DNA of 64,000 nt from Pseudomonas citrullilanati (lineage in GTDB: Bacteria; Pseudomonadota; Gammaproteobacteria; Pseudomonadales; Pseudomonadaceae): the NCBI RefSeq assembly GCF_030580855.1, contig NZ_JAUQOP010000026.1, positions 1-64,000 on the forward strand. Direction: 5' to 3'. Below, one piece after another: positions 1-9,557 of the stretch. The position numbers were made by a program, and so were the translations under genes. The notes under the pieces are model-generated. The model ran no database searches and was not told where the DNA came from. It saw only the letters and a program-made list of their open reading frames with translations. Each line of letters starts with the position of its first letter. The first letter of the stretch is position 1.

Positions 1-116
1 AATGTGTCTGCACTCGCCCATACTGCGTTGAAACGGGGCTCGGAATGCTCATGTACGCCAGTACACTGCGCTTCCTCGCCCCGTTTCGCCTTGTCTGGCC
101 TTCGCGCAGACACATT
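1..116. repeat. Long imperfect palindrome
   Basis: The two halves of this segment match each other in reverse complement with no offset, centred near base 58. Matching blocks are AATGTGTCTGC (1-11) with GCAGACACATT (106-116), GAAACGGGGC (30-39) with GCCCCGTTTC (78-87), and a shorter inner GGAA/TTCC and TGTAC/GTACA pair. It lies just downstream of the minus-strand DUF6916-like gene, so it could fold in that transcript. It has no T-run, so a simple intrinsic terminator is not supported. It is unlike the two REP families found further on. Confidence 0.6.
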
Positions 117-127
117 TCAGACAGAGC

Positions 128-439
128 TTAATTGAACGCGATGTAGAAATAGCCGACCGTGGGGTCCCGTCCCATCGGTGGCATCCGTGACACGAACACG
201 CCTTCGAGCCTGCCCAGTTCGGGCACGTCCAGCGCACACAGGCCATCGACGAACTCGGTGGCCTGCAAACTGTTGAGTTCCACGCTGAACGGCATGCGCT
301 CAGTGTTCGGCAACTTGGCCCCGGGCGCCTCCTCAAGGGTCTCGATCCGTATGGGCAGGCAACTGCCGTCGGGCAGGGTCAGGTTGCTGGTCTGGCCCAG
401 CAACGCTTGGAAATGGTAGCTATTAACCGCTTGCAGCAT
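128..439 (-). CDS. DUF6916-like small protein
   Basis: This 103-residue protein is acidic, has no signal peptide and no membrane segment, and ends in an aromatic strand (VGYFYIAF). The size and the N-terminal pattern (a Phe/Gly/Thr segment, then LPDG and a Leu/Glu-rich strand) fit the small DUF6916 proteins usually found next to Mdp-type tail-collar genes. That association is family knowledge and the assignment is by eye. It starts 46 bases after the collar gene on the same strand, so the two are probably one transcript. The function is unknown; an accessory or assembly role for the collar protein is inference only. Confidence 0.6.
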   Translation of the reverse strand: MLQAVNSYHFQALLGQTSNLTLPDGSCLPIRIETLEEAPGAKLPNTERMPFSVELNSLQATEFVDGLCALDVPELGRLEGVFVSRMPPMGRDPTVGYFYIAFN

Positions 440-485
440 GTGAGTACTCCAACGGGCCGAAGGGCCTGGGCCCTGCGGCGGGTCA

Positions 486-1073
486 TCAGTTTCGGGACGG
501 GAAGTAACCTTGAAGGGCGATGCTGAAGTTGATCGCCAGGAACGGGTTCATGATCGCCATCGGCAAGCCATTGCCCGTCGGGGCCACCGTTCCGCTGACC
601 GTCGTGGTCACGCCTTTGAGCGGCACCGGCGAGGCGCCGAGCTGGTCGGAATAGATATTCGCCGCACCCGGTCCGGTGCCCGAAGTGCCGATGAACGAGT
701 TGGTGGCCGTGGGAGTATTCGCCGGATTGCTGGCCGGGTTCGCCAGTTGCAGGGTGGTCGAGGCGGTGATACCGGTGAGGGCGTGAGTGTGGTTGGGCAG
801 GTTGTTCAGGGTCGCGGTGACGTTTTCGGTGCCGGAAACCTCGCCGATGACGCGTGGGGTCAGGCCCAGGCCGTTGCCCTGGCCCATCGGCATGCGGCCT
901 TGCAGGTTGGGCAACATGAAGGTGGTTTGGCCATTGCCTCCGTAACTCACCCCGATCAGCGCGAAAAGCGTCTGGTACTGGGCAAGGCTGAGCGTCTGGC
1001 CCTGGCACAGGGCCCAATCCCTGGGCGCGAAGTTGAAGGCAAATGCTTGAATGGTTCCGATGAATACTTCCAT
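486..1073 (-). CDS. Phage tail collar domain protein (Mdp type)
   Basis: This 195-residue protein opens with EVFIGTIQAFAFNFAPRDW followed by a CQGQ segment, the hallmark of the phage tail collar domain (residues about 5-65), with FMLPNLQGRMPMGQG directly after it. These are the standard motifs of microcystin-dependent-protein (MdpB-like) genes. The C-terminal half is Thr/Asn/Ala-rich, as in tail-fibre tips. I chose the ATG at 1073 because GAGGAG lies 7 bases upstream; a 34-residue extension is possible but has no such site. There are no other phage genes nearby, so this is a chromosomal collar protein, probably exported or surface-associated. Such genes often sit beside LEPR-xLL giant proteins, as here. 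Confidence 0.85.
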   Translation of the reverse strand: MEVFIGTIQAFAFNFAPRDWALCQGQTLSLAQYQTLFALIGVSYGGNGQTTFMLPNLQGRMPMGQGNGLGLTPRVIGEVSGTENVTATLNNLPNHTHALTGITASTTLQLANPASNPANTPTATNSFIGTSGTGPGAANIYSDQLGASPVPLKGVTTTVSGTVAPTGNGLPMAIMNPFLAINFSIALQGYFPSRN

Positions 1074-1374
1074 AGACTCCTCATCCCTCAGGTGATTGCT
1101 CTGTCGTGCGGCAAGCAAGGTATGAGGGGAAAGGACGATCAGCCCGACGCCTCTATTCCCTGGCCTGTCACGCACGGCTGAGCGTAGACCGGGTTGCCTG
1201 ATTTTGCTGGCTAGACGCGAGGAAAATTCTGATAAGACGGCTAAATCGATTCAGGTACGGCTAGGGCCTGTACCGTCCATCTTTTTTACGGAATGAGGCC
1301 TATTTGATATCAAAGTACTACTAGGCGGCGCTTGTTTCCTAAGCTACGCTTCGGACACAAAAGGACTGCAAACG
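1074..1374. promoter_or_regulatory. Divergent intergenic region
   Basis: About 300 bases separate the minus-strand collar gene from the plus-strand sulfotransferase gene. The right part (about 1225-1330) is more AT-rich than its surroundings and contains a TTTTTT run and a weak dyad (GGTAC near 1255 with GTACC near 1271). It must carry the promoters for both directions, but I cannot place -35/-10 boxes with confidence. No coding potential was seen. Confidence 0.4.
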
Positions 1375-2220
1375 GTGAATGGATTGTCGCAGTTTCACTT
1401 TATTTCCGGTTTGCCCCGCTCAGGCTCGACCCTGCTTTCTGCGATTCTATTGCAGAACCCGCGCTTTCACGCCGGTATGACCAGCCCCGTCGGTTCGCTG
1501 TTCAGCAGTGTGTTGCATCAATGCAGCGCCGGCAGCGAGTTTGGCTCGGTGATCGACACCGACCTGCGCCGCCGCCTGTTGCGCGGGTTGTTCGACTCCT
1601 ACTATGCCGACAAGGCCGACAAACCCGTCATCTTCGATACCAACCGCCAGTGGTGCGCGCGCCTGCCGGCCCTGCAGGATCTGTTCCCCCAAGCCAAGAC
1701 CATCGCCTGCGTGCGCAATGTCGCCTGGGTACTCGACAGCCTGGAGCGGCTCTACCGCGCCAATCCGTTCGAGAACACCAAGCTGTTCAACGACGATGAC
1801 GAGCGCAGCACGGTCTACAGCCGCTGCGAAACCCTGGCCCAGCGCAACCGCCTGGTGGGATTCGCCTGGACGGCGCTCAAAGAGGCCTATTACGGCGAGA
1901 ACGCCGAGTCGCTGTTGATCGTCGATTACGACCTGCTGAGCCAGGCACCGGAGCGAGTGATGCGGCTGGTGTACGAGTTCATCGGCGAGCCCTGGTTCGA
2001 ACACGATTTCAATCACTTGACCTACGACGCCCCGGCCTTCGACCAGGCGCTGGGCGTTGCCGGCCTGCACAAGGTCAAGCCCAAGGTCGCGCCGCAAGCC
2101 CGGCGGACCTTGCTGCCGCCGGATCTGTTTGAAAAGTATGCCGAGTTGTCGTTCTGGCGTGATGGTTCCGCCAGTGCCGCCAATGTCATTCGTATGAAAA
2201 CCGACGCCGCGACCAGCTGA
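1375..2220 (+). CDS. Sulfotransferase family protein (first copy)
   Basis: This is a 281-residue cytosolic protein. The N-terminal segment FISGLPRSGSTLLSAIL (residues about 9-25) is the 5'-phosphosulfate-binding P-loop of PAPS-dependent sulfotransferases. A later CVRN segment resembles the 3'-phosphate-binding RNP motif. Bacterial members of this family sulfate small molecules, glycans or peptides; the substrate cannot be read from sequence. The start is a GTG; no in-frame ATG follows soon. It ends 52 bases before the giant surface-protein gene on the same strand, so co-expression is likely. A second, divergent sulfotransferase-like gene ends the same cluster at 12796. Confidence 0.8.
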   Translation: MNGLSQFHFISGLPRSGSTLLSAILLQNPRFHAGMTSPVGSLFSSVLHQCSAGSEFGSVIDTDLRRRLLRGLFDSYYADKADKPVIFDTNRQWCARLPALQDLFPQAKTIACVRNVAWVLDSLERLYRANPFENTKLFNDDDERSTVYSRCETLAQRNRLVGFAWTALKEAYYGENAESLLIVDYDLLSQAPERVMRLVYEFIGEPWFEHDFNHLTYDAPAFDQALGVAGLHKVKPKVAPQARRTLLPPDLFEKYAELSFWRDGSASAANVIRMKTDAATS

Positions 2221-2272
2221 TCGCGGTTTTTTCCATTTGCGTGTTCAAGAAGTTCGAGTCCAGGTGATCGTC

Positions 2273-5200
2273 ATGTGGTGGAGCAAAGGCAAATCGCGGG
2301 TAACCGAGGGCGCACAGGCCCTGGCATCGCCAATGATCATGTCCCTGGAGCCGCGAATGCTCTTCGACGGCGCGGTGGCCGCTACCGTGGCCGAGGCCGC
2401 GCAACCGGATGCCCATCCCACCGCTGACGCAGCCAAGACCCCCACGGCTGACCAGGCTTCAGACAGTCATGCACCTCAGGGCCAGGCCGATGCCACCCAG
2501 GCTGCCCTGCCCGGCAAGTCCGTGGTGTTCGTCGATTCCCGGGTCAAGGATTCCGCCAGCCTGCTCGAAGGCGTCACGCCCGGCACCCAGGTCGTGCAGC
2601 TGGACGCCACCAAGGACGGCTTGCAGCAGATCGCCGATTACCTGGACACCCACCAGGGCATCAGCTCGGTGCAGATCATCGCCCACGGCAACGCCGGTGA
2701 TTTATGGCTAGGCAACAGCTACCTCTCGGCGGATAACGTCCAGGCCCGCAGCGAAGTGCTGGCGCAGATCGGCCAGGATATGAATGCCGGTGGCGATATC
2801 CTGATTTACGGCTGTTACACCGCCGAGGGCGACCGGGGCCTGGCACTGGTCGATTCGTTGGCGCAGTTGACCGGCCGCGACGTGGCGGCGTCAAATGATC
2901 GCACGGGCGTGGGCGGCGACTGGGACCTGGAAATCGCCACCGGTAACATCGAGAGCGCCAACGTGCTGTCGGCCACCGCCATGAGCGAATACCAATGGGG
3001 CCTCGCCACCTGGACCGCCACCAACAACGCCAACTCCGGCGTCGGTTCCCTGCGCACGGCCCTGGCATCCGCGCAGAACGGCGATATCGTCACCTTCAGC
3101 AGCGGCATGACTGTGGCGCTGACCCAGGTGCTGGTGGTCAACAAGAACGTGACCATCGATGGCGACCTCAATAACGATAACGTCGCCGACGTGACCCTCG
3201 ACGGACAATTCCGCACGCAGATCCTCAATGTGACGTCCGGCACGACGGCCACCCTCGATGGCTTGGTGATCACCCGCGGCTTGGTGGCGGGCAACGGCGG
3301 CGACGGCGGCGCGGATGCGCTGGTGGCCAAGGGCGGCGGGATCTACAACGCCGGGACGTTGACCCTGAAGAACGTCACGGTCACCGCGAACGCCGCGTCG
3401 GGCGGTGGCGGCGGTGGCGGTGTGACGCCGATATACGCCGGTGGCGGTGGTGGCGGCGGTGGCGCGATCAGCGGTTTCGGCAACGGCGGCAACGGCGGCA
3501 ATACGCTCAACGCCACGGGCTCCAGCGGCTCGTCTGGTCAAGGCGGGGCCGGTGGTGGCTTCTTCAACATGGGTGGGAGAGGCGGTTCCTCTACTGGCGG
3601 TGCTGGCGGTGCCGCCTATCCTGGCTACAGCACCGGTTCGGCCGGCGGCACGGCGTCCAGCGCCGGCCTGTCCATCGGCGGCGGTGGCGGTGGCGATGGC
3701 TATAACGACATCGGCGGTGCCGGTGGCGGAGCGGTTGGCGGTATCTACAACGATACCGGCGCGACCCTGCGGATCATCGGCAACTCGGTAATTTCCAACA
3801 ACATCGGCGCGGGCGGCGGCGGTGGTGGCGGTGGCGCCGGTGGCGGCTACAACCATACGGGTGGTGCTGGCGGCGTTGGTGTCGGCGCCATCTGGAACAA
3901 AGGCTCGATCCTGATCACTGCCGCCAACTTCGCGGCCCTGGCCGGCAACGTCGGTGGCAGTGGCGTGGGTGGCACGAGCGCGGGGACCGCGGGTGTTTCG
4001 CCGGCGTCGGTGTCCAACGTCTACGGTGATGGCGGCACCATCAATACCAACTATGTGCCGGACGAGACGCCGCCCACGGCGACTGTCGTGGTGGCCAATA
4101 CCAGCTTGAACTCCGGTGGCACGTCGCTGGTGACCGTCACCTTCTCCGAGGCCGTGACGGGCTTTACCGCGGCGGACCTGACGGTGCAGAACGGCACCGT
4201 CGGCGCCTTCACCAGTGGCGACGGCGGCATCACCTGGACCGGCACGTTGACCGCGGCCAGCAATATCGCCGACACCACCAACGTCATCACCCTCAACAAC
4301 ACCGGGGTCACCGACCTGGCCGGTAACGCTGGCGTGGGTACCACCCTCTCGAACAATTACGTGGTCAACGACACCGTGGCGCCGACGGCGTCCATCGTGG
4401 TCAGTGACACTGCCCTCAGGGTCGGTGAAACCTCAGTGGTGACCATCACCTTCAGCGAAGCGGTGAGTGGTTTCACCGCCGCCGACCTGACCGTGGCCAA
4501 CGGCTCGCTCAGCGGCCTGAGCAGCAGCGACGGTGGCATCACTTGGACGGCAACCTTGACGCCGGACGCGGCCATCACTGACACCACCAATCTGGTGGTC
4601 CTCGACAACACCGGCGTTGCGGACTTGAGTGGCAACGCTGGCGTGGGCACCACCAACTCCAACAACTATGCCATCGATACCCAGCGTCCGACGGCCACGA
4701 TCGTGGTAGCTGACACGGCGTTGAGTGTCGGCGAAACGTCGCTGGTGACCATTACCTTCAGCGAGGCGGTAAGCGGTTTCACCACCGCCGACCTGACGGT
4801 GGCCAATGGTACGGTCACCGGGCTGAGCAGCAGCGATGGCGGCATCACCTGGACCGGCACGCTTACGCCAAGTGCCAGCGTCAGCGACACCAGCAACCTG
4901 ATCACACTGGCTAATACCGGTATTGCCGACTTGTCTGGAAACACCGGCACCGGTACCACCGACTCGAACAACTACGCGATCGACACGCTACGCCCGACCG
5001 CCACCATCGTGGTGGCCGATAACGCACTGAGAATCGGCGAAACCTCTCTGGTGACGATCACTTTCAGCGAGGCCGTGACCGGTTTCACCCTGGCCGACCT
5101 GACGGTGGCCAATGGCAGCCTGAGCGGGCTGAGCAGCAGCGACGGCGGTATCACCTGGACCGCGACGCTCACCCCGAGCGCCAGCACCACCGACGCCACC

Positions 5201-8200
5201 AACCTGATCGTCCTGGCCAATACCGGCATTGTGGACTTGGCCGGTAACGCCGGCAGCGGCACCACCAGTTCCAACAATTATGCCATCGACACTGCGCGTC
5301 CGACCGCGACCATCGTCGTGGCCGACAACGCCTTGAGCGTTGGCGAAACGTCTCTGGTGACCATTACCTTCAACGAGGCGGTGACGGGTTTCACCACCGC
5401 TGACCTGACGATCGCCAACGGCACGATCACCGGATTGAGCAGCGGCGACGGCGGCATCACCTGGACCGGCACGCTTACGCCAAGTGCCAGCGTCAGCGAC
5501 ACCACCAACCTGATCACCCTGGATAACACCGGTGTGACGGACGCGGCGGGCAACGCAGGCAGTGGCACCACCGACTCCAACAACTACGCCATCGACACTG
5601 CGCGTCCGACGGCCACCATCGTGGTCGCCGACCCGACCATCGGCATTGGCGAAACCACGGTGGTGACCATTACCTTCAGCGAGCCTGTGACGGGTTTTAC
5701 CCTGGCCGACCTGACGGTGGCCAACGGCAGCCTGAGCGGCCTGAGCACCAGCGACAACATCACCTACACCGCCACCTTCACCCCGGGCGTGGGCGTTAAC
5801 GATGCCACCAACCTGGTCACGCTGAACAACACGGGCGTGGTGGACGGAGCGGGCAATACCGGCAGCGGGACCACCGATTCCAACAACTACGTCGTCGACA
5901 CGCTGCGCCCGACCGCCACCATCGTAGTCGCCGATACGGCGCTGAGCGTCGGCGAAACCTCGTTGGTGACCATTACCTTCTCCGAGGCCATCAGCGGCTT
6001 CGACAATTCGGACCTGAGCGTCGCCAACGGTACGCTGAGTGCGGTCAGCAGCAGTGACGGCGGTTTCACCTGGACAGCCACCTTCACCCCGGCCCTCGGC
6101 GTCACCGACACGTCCAACGTCATTACCCTGAATAACACCGGAGTCAGCGATGCGGCAGGCAACACCGGCACCGGCACCACCAACTCCAACAACTACCAGG
6201 TCGACACCAACGTGCCGACGGCGACCATCGTGATTGCCGATACCACCCTGAGCATCGGCGAGACGTCACTGGTCACCGTGACCTTCAACTCGGCGGTCAG
6301 CGGTTTCGACAATTCGGACCTGACTGTCAGCAACGGCACCCTCAGCACCATGAGCAGCACCGACGGCGGCGTAACCTGGACCGCCACGTTCACGCCGAGC
6401 GCGGGTATTTCCGATACCAGCAACGTCATCACGCTGGACAATACCGGCTTGATCAACGCTTCGGGTAACGCCGGCGTGGGCACCACCGATTCGAACAACT
6501 ACGCCGTCGATACCGTGCGTCCAACGGCAACCATTGTCGTCGCCGATACGGCCATTGCCGCTGGCGAGACGTCGCTGGTGACCATCACCTTCAACGAGGC
6601 CGTGACGGCGTTCACTGGCGCCGACCTGACGGTCGCCAACGGTGTGATCTCTGGGCTGAGCAGCAGCGACGGCGGCATCACCTGGACCGCCACCTTCACG
6701 CCGACCGCGGGCATCAATGACACCAGCAATGTCATCGCGCTCAACAGTGGCGGCATCATTGACTTGGCAGGCAACTTCAACGTTGGCACAACCGATTCGA
6801 ACAACTATGCCATCGACACCGTGCGCCCGACGGCGACCATCGTCATGGCCGATTCCAGCCTCAGTGTCGGCGAAACCTCGTTGGTGACCATCACCTTCAG
6901 CGAGGCGGTGACCGGTTTCACCAACGCTGACCTGAGCGTTGCCAACGGCACCCTCAGCGCGGTCAGCAGCAGCGATGGCGGCCTGACCTGGACTGCGACT
7001 TTCACGCCGACCCTGGGCGTGCGGGATACGTCCAACCTGATCATCCTGGACAACACCGGCGTCAGCGACGCGGCGGGCAATAGCGGAACCGGTACGACCA
7101 ACTCGGCCAATTACGCTATCGACACGCAGGTGCCGACCGCGACCGTCGTAGTGGCCGATACGTCCCTGAGCATCGGTGAAACCAGCCTGGTGACCATCAC
7201 CTTCAACGAAGCGGTGAGCGGTTTCGACAACAGCGACCTGACCGTCGGCAACGGTACGCTGAGCAACGTATCGTCGTCCGACGGCGGCGTTACCTGGACG
7301 GCCACGTTCACCCCGAGCGCGAGCATTGCCGATACCAGCAACCTGATTACCCTGGACAATACCGGTGTCGTCAACGTCTCGGGCAACGCCGGTGTCGGCA
7401 CCACCGACTCGAACAACTATGCCATCGACACCGTGCGTCCAACGGCGACCATCGTCGTCGCCGACACGGCCATTGCCGCGGGCGAGACGTCGCTGGTGAC
7501 CATCACCTTCAACGAGGCCGTGACCGGTTTCACCGACGCTGACCTGACCGTTGCCAACGGTACGCTCAGCGGGTTGAGCAGCAGTGACGGTGGTATTACC
7601 TGGACCGCGACCCTTACGCCAACCACTGGCATCACGGATACCAGCAACGTCATCACCCTTGCCAATAGCGGCGTTGCCGACCTGGCGGGCAACGCCGGCA
7701 GCGGGACCACCGATTCGAACAACTACAGCGTCGACACCCAGCGTCCGACCGCGACCATTGCCCTGAGCCATTCGACCTTGAAACCGGGTGAGACGGCCCA
7801 GGTGGTCATCACCTTCAGCGAGGCGGTGAGTGGTTTCGACAATTCGGACCTGAGCGTGGCCAACGGCACGCTGAGCGCGGTCAGCAGCAGCGATGGCGGG
7901 CTCACCTGGACCGCGACCTTCACCCCGACCCCGGGCGTGACCGACACCACCAACCTGATCACCCTGGACAATTCTGGCGTGAGCGATGCGGTCGGCAACG
8001 CCGGCACCGGCGTCACCCAATCGGCCAACTACGCCGTCGAGACCCAGGTGCCGACGGCCACGGTAGTGGTGGCCGACAGCGCGCTCAAGGCCGGTGAAAC
8101 CTCGTTGGTGACCATCACCTTCTCGGAGGCCGTCAGCGGGTTCGACAACAGCGACCTGAGCGTGAGCAACGGTACGCTGAGCAACGTTTCGTCCAGCGAC

Positions 8201-9514
8201 GGCGGCATCACCTGGACGGCGACGTTCACCCCGGCGACCAACGTCACCGACACCACCAACCTGATCAGCCTGGACACCAGCGGCGTGGTCAACGCCTCGG
8301 GCAACAGCGGCGTGGGTGTGGTCGATTCCAACAACTACGCGATCGATACGCTTCGCCCCGGCGCCACCATCACGCTGGGCGACACCACCCTGGGCATTGG
8401 CCAGACCACCACGGTGACGATCACCTTCACCGAGGCCGTTTCCGGTTTCGACCTGTCAGATCTGAGCGTGGCCAATGGCGTGCTGTCCAACCTGGCCAGC
8501 AACGACGGCGGCCTGACCTGGACCGCGACCCTGACACCGACCGCGGGCGTCAACGATGCCACCAACCTGATCCTGCTCGACAGCGGCACTGTCCAGGACC
8601 TGGCGGGCAACGCGGGCGCTGGCATCGCGATCTCGGCGAACTACGCCCTGGACGCCAGCCGGCCGACAGCGACCATCGTGGTCGCCGACTCGAACCTGGG
8701 CGTGGGCGAGACGACCCAGGTGACCATCACCTTCAGCGAGCCAGTGAGCGGTTTCGACCTGTCGGACCTCAGTGTCACCAATGGTGAACTGAGCAACCTG
8801 ACCAGCAGCGACGGCGGCAAGACCTGGACGGCGACGTTCACGCCGACGGGCAACCTCACCGACCCGAGCAATTTCATCGCCCTGGACACTAGCAATGTCA
8901 GCGACCTGGCGGGCAACGCCGGCTCCGGGGTGTCGGTGTCCAACAATTACCAGATCGACACCGTGGTGCCCAACGATGTGAAGCCGCCGCCGGAGTTCCT
9001 GACCACGGATCCGGTCGTGGCGTTGCCATCGTCCGAGGTGCCGTTGCAGCCGATCGTCTTCAATCCGCCGACCGGCGACCTGGGTTCGCCGCTGGGCTTC
9101 CCGCCGCTGTTCGAGCAACGGGACGTGGGCGGCGGCCTGCGGCCGATTGGCGACATCTTCATCAACCGTGGCGAACTGGCGCCGAGCTATATCGCCCAGG
9201 TGTTCAGCAATGACGCCGCCGGCGATGGCTCTGGCCAGGGGTTCCTGGGCTTCGGTGGCGGCGATGGCGGGGTGTTCGGCAGCAGCACGCTGTCGAGCCT
9301 GTTCAACAAGGACTTCGGTTCGGACACCGAATCGATGGATGCCTTCGGCAACCGCTCGATCCAGGGCGGGGACGCTATTCAAGGACAGCGCGGCCTGTTC
9401 GGCGCGCCAACCCTGGGCCAGCAGTTGCAGCATCTCAAGGACACCGAGCAGCGTCAGGTCGATAGCCTGGCACTGGCTCTACAACAGGCCGGCATCAGCG
9501 AAGTGCAGGCTTGA
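2273..9514 (+). CDS. Giant LEPR-xLL / DUF4347 / Ig-like repeat surface protein
   Basis: This 2413-residue protein is probably a secreted or surface adhesin. The ATG at 2273 has AGGTGA 5 bases upstream; an earlier TTG lacks a site. Layout: no classical signal peptide; LEPRMLFDGA at residues 25-34 (LEPR-xLL motif, typical of type I-secreted giants); a DUF4347 domain at about 83-240 with AHGN at 137-140 and YGC at 179-181; a polymorphic-outer-membrane-protein-like segment (GSLRTALASAQNGD near 258-271) leading into a beta-helix and a very Gly-rich region (about 340-590); 16 Ig-like repeats of about 102 residues (597-2230), each with a PTATIVVAD start, GETSLVTITFSEAVSGF core and AGN...NNY end; then a unique Pro/Gly-rich C-terminus. 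I see no RTX nonapeptides. A TolC-like gene follows, but no ABC or membrane-fusion gene lies in the window. Its length and repeats suggest adhesion or biofilm; the exact partner is unknown. Confidence 0.85.
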   Translation: MWWSKGKSRVTEGAQALASPMIMSLEPRMLFDGAVAATVAEAAQPDAHPTADAAKTPTADQASDSHAPQGQADATQAALPGKSVVFVDSRVKDSASLLEGVTPGTQVVQLDATKDGLQQIADYLDTHQGISSVQIIAHGNAGDLWLGNSYLSADNVQARSEVLAQIGQDMNAGGDILIYGCYTAEGDRGLALVDSLAQLTGRDVAASNDRTGVGGDWDLEIATGNIESANVLSATAMSEYQWGLATWTATNNANSGVGSLRTALASAQNGDIVTFSSGMTVALTQVLVVNKNVTIDGDLNNDNVADVTLDGQFRTQILNVTSGTTATLDGLVITRGLVAGNGGDGGADALVAKGGGIYNAGTLTLKNVTVTANAASGGGGGGGVTPIYAGGGGGGGGAISGFGNGGNGGNTLNATGSSGSSGQGGAGGGFFNMGGRGGSSTGGAGGAAYPGYSTGSAGGTASSAGLSIGGGGGGDGYNDIGGAGGGAVGGIYNDTGATLRIIGNSVISNNIGAGGGGGGGGAGGGYNHTGGAGGVGVGAIWNKGSILITAANFAALAGNVGGSGVGGTSAGTAGVSPASVSNVYGDGGTINTNYVPDETPPTATVVVANTSLNSGGTSLVTVTFSEAVTGFTAADLTVQNGTVGAFTSGDGGITWTGTLTAASNIADTTNVITLNNTGVTDLAGNAGVGTTLSNNYVVNDTVAPTASIVVSDTALRVGETSVVTITFSEAVSGFTAADLTVANGSLSGLSSSDGGITWTATLTPDAAITDTTNLVVLDNTGVADLSGNAGVGTTNSNNYAIDTQRPTATIVVADTALSVGETSLVTITFSEAVSGFTTADLTVANGTVTGLSSSDGGITWTGTLTPSASVSDTSNLITLANTGIADLSGNTGTGTTDSNNYAIDTLRPTATIVVADNALRIGETSLVTITFSEAVTGFTLADLTVANGSLSGLSSSDGGITWTATLTPSASTTDATNLIVLANTGIVDLAGNAGSGTTSSNNYAIDTARPTATIVVADNALSVGETSLVTITFNEAVTGFTTADLTIANGTITGLSSGDGGITWTGTLTPSASVSDTTNLITLDNTGVTDAAGNAGSGTTDSNNYAIDTARPTATIVVADPTIGIGETTVVTITFSEPVTGFTLADLTVANGSLSGLSTSDNITYTATFTPGVGVNDATNLVTLNNTGVVDGAGNTGSGTTDSNNYVVDTLRPTATIVVADTALSVGETSLVTITFSEAISGFDNSDLSVANGTLSAVSSSDGGFTWTATFTPALGVTDTSNVITLNNTGVSDAAGNTGTGTTNSNNYQVDTNVPTATIVIADTTLSIGETSLVTVTFNSAVSGFDNSDLTVSNGTLSTMSSTDGGVTWTATFTPSAGISDTSNVITLDNTGLINASGNAGVGTTDSNNYAVDTVRPTATIVVADTAIAAGETSLVTITFNEAVTAFTGADLTVANGVISGLSSSDGGITWTATFTPTAGINDTSNVIALNSGGIIDLAGNFNVGTTDSNNYAIDTVRPTATIVMADSSLSVGETSLVTITFSEAVTGFTNADLSVANGTLSAVSSSDGGLTWTATFTPTLGVRDTSNLIILDNTGVSDAAGNSGTGTTNSANYAIDTQVPTATVVVADTSLSIGETSLVTITFNEAVSGFDNSDLTVGNGTLSNVSSSDGGVTWTATFTPSASIADTSNLITLDNTGVVNVSGNAGVGTTDSNNYAIDTVRPTATIVVADTAIAAGETSLVTITFNEAVTGFTDADLTVANGTLSGLSSSDGGITWTATLTPTTGITDTSNVITLANSGVADLAGNAGSGTTDSNNYSVDTQRPTATIALSHSTLKPGETAQVVITFSEAVSGFDNSDLSVANGTLSAVSSSDGGLTWTATFTPTPGVTDTTNLITLDNSGVSDAVGNAGTGVTQSANYAVETQVPTATVVVADSALKAGETSLVTITFSEAVSGFDNSDLSVSNGTLSNVSSSDGGITWTATFTPATNVTDTTNLISLDTSGVVNASGNSGVGVVDSNNYAIDTLRPGATITLGDTTLGIGQTTTVTITFTEAVSGFDLSDLSVANGVLSNLASNDGGLTWTATLTPTAGVNDATNLILLDSGTVQDLAGNAGAGIAISANYALDASRPTATIVVADSNLGVGETTQVTITFSEPVSGFDLSDLSVTNGELSNLTSSDGGKTWTATFTPTGNLTDPSNFIALDTSNVSDLAGNAGSGVSVSNNYQIDTVVPNDVKPPPEFLTTDPVVALPSSEVPLQPIVFNPPTGDLGSPLGFPPLFEQRDVGGGLRPIGDIFINRGELAPSYIAQVFSNDAAGDGSGQGFLGFGGGDGGVFGSSTLSSLFNKDFGSDTESMDAFGNRSIQGGDAIQGQRGLFGAPTLGQQLQHLKDTEQRQVDSLALALQQAGISEVQA
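4051..8946 (+). repeat. 16 tandem 306-bp repeats inside the giant gene
   Basis: The coding sequence repeats every 306 bases. Units begin near 4051, 4357, 4666, 4972, 5278, 5584, 5887, 6193, 6499, 6805, 7111, 7417, 7723, 8029, 8335 and 8641; the second is 3 bases longer and the sixth 3 bases shorter. Each encodes one Ig-like domain. From unit 7 on there is also a three-unit (918-bp) superrepeat: units 7/10/13 share a VSDAxGN signature, units 8/11/14 begin VPTAT and carry a VNxSGN-like signature (INASGN in unit 8), and units 9/12/15 carry DLAGN. This indicates expansion by duplication of three-domain blocks. Confidence 0.9.
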
Positions 9515-9557
9515 ACAATTTCAAGAAAATGAGCGGCAGCCAGGGGCAAACCAGGGA

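Noticed and set aside
486..1073. Prophage remnant suggested by the tail-collar gene
   Set aside because: No capsid, terminase, integrase or lysis genes are nearby, and this collar type is common as a chromosomal Mdp gene beside LEPR-xLL proteins.
6266..8020. Long open frame of 584 codons on the minus strand inside the repeats
   Set aside because: It is the reverse reading of the 306-bp repeats; the repeated codon pattern keeps the frame open, and its translation is a low-complexity Gly/Arg/His product with no domain.
2273..9514. RTX toxin/adhesin call for the giant protein
   Set aside because: No GGxGxDxux nonapeptide repeats were seen; Gly-rich parts lie near the N-terminus in a beta-helix region, not at the C-terminus.
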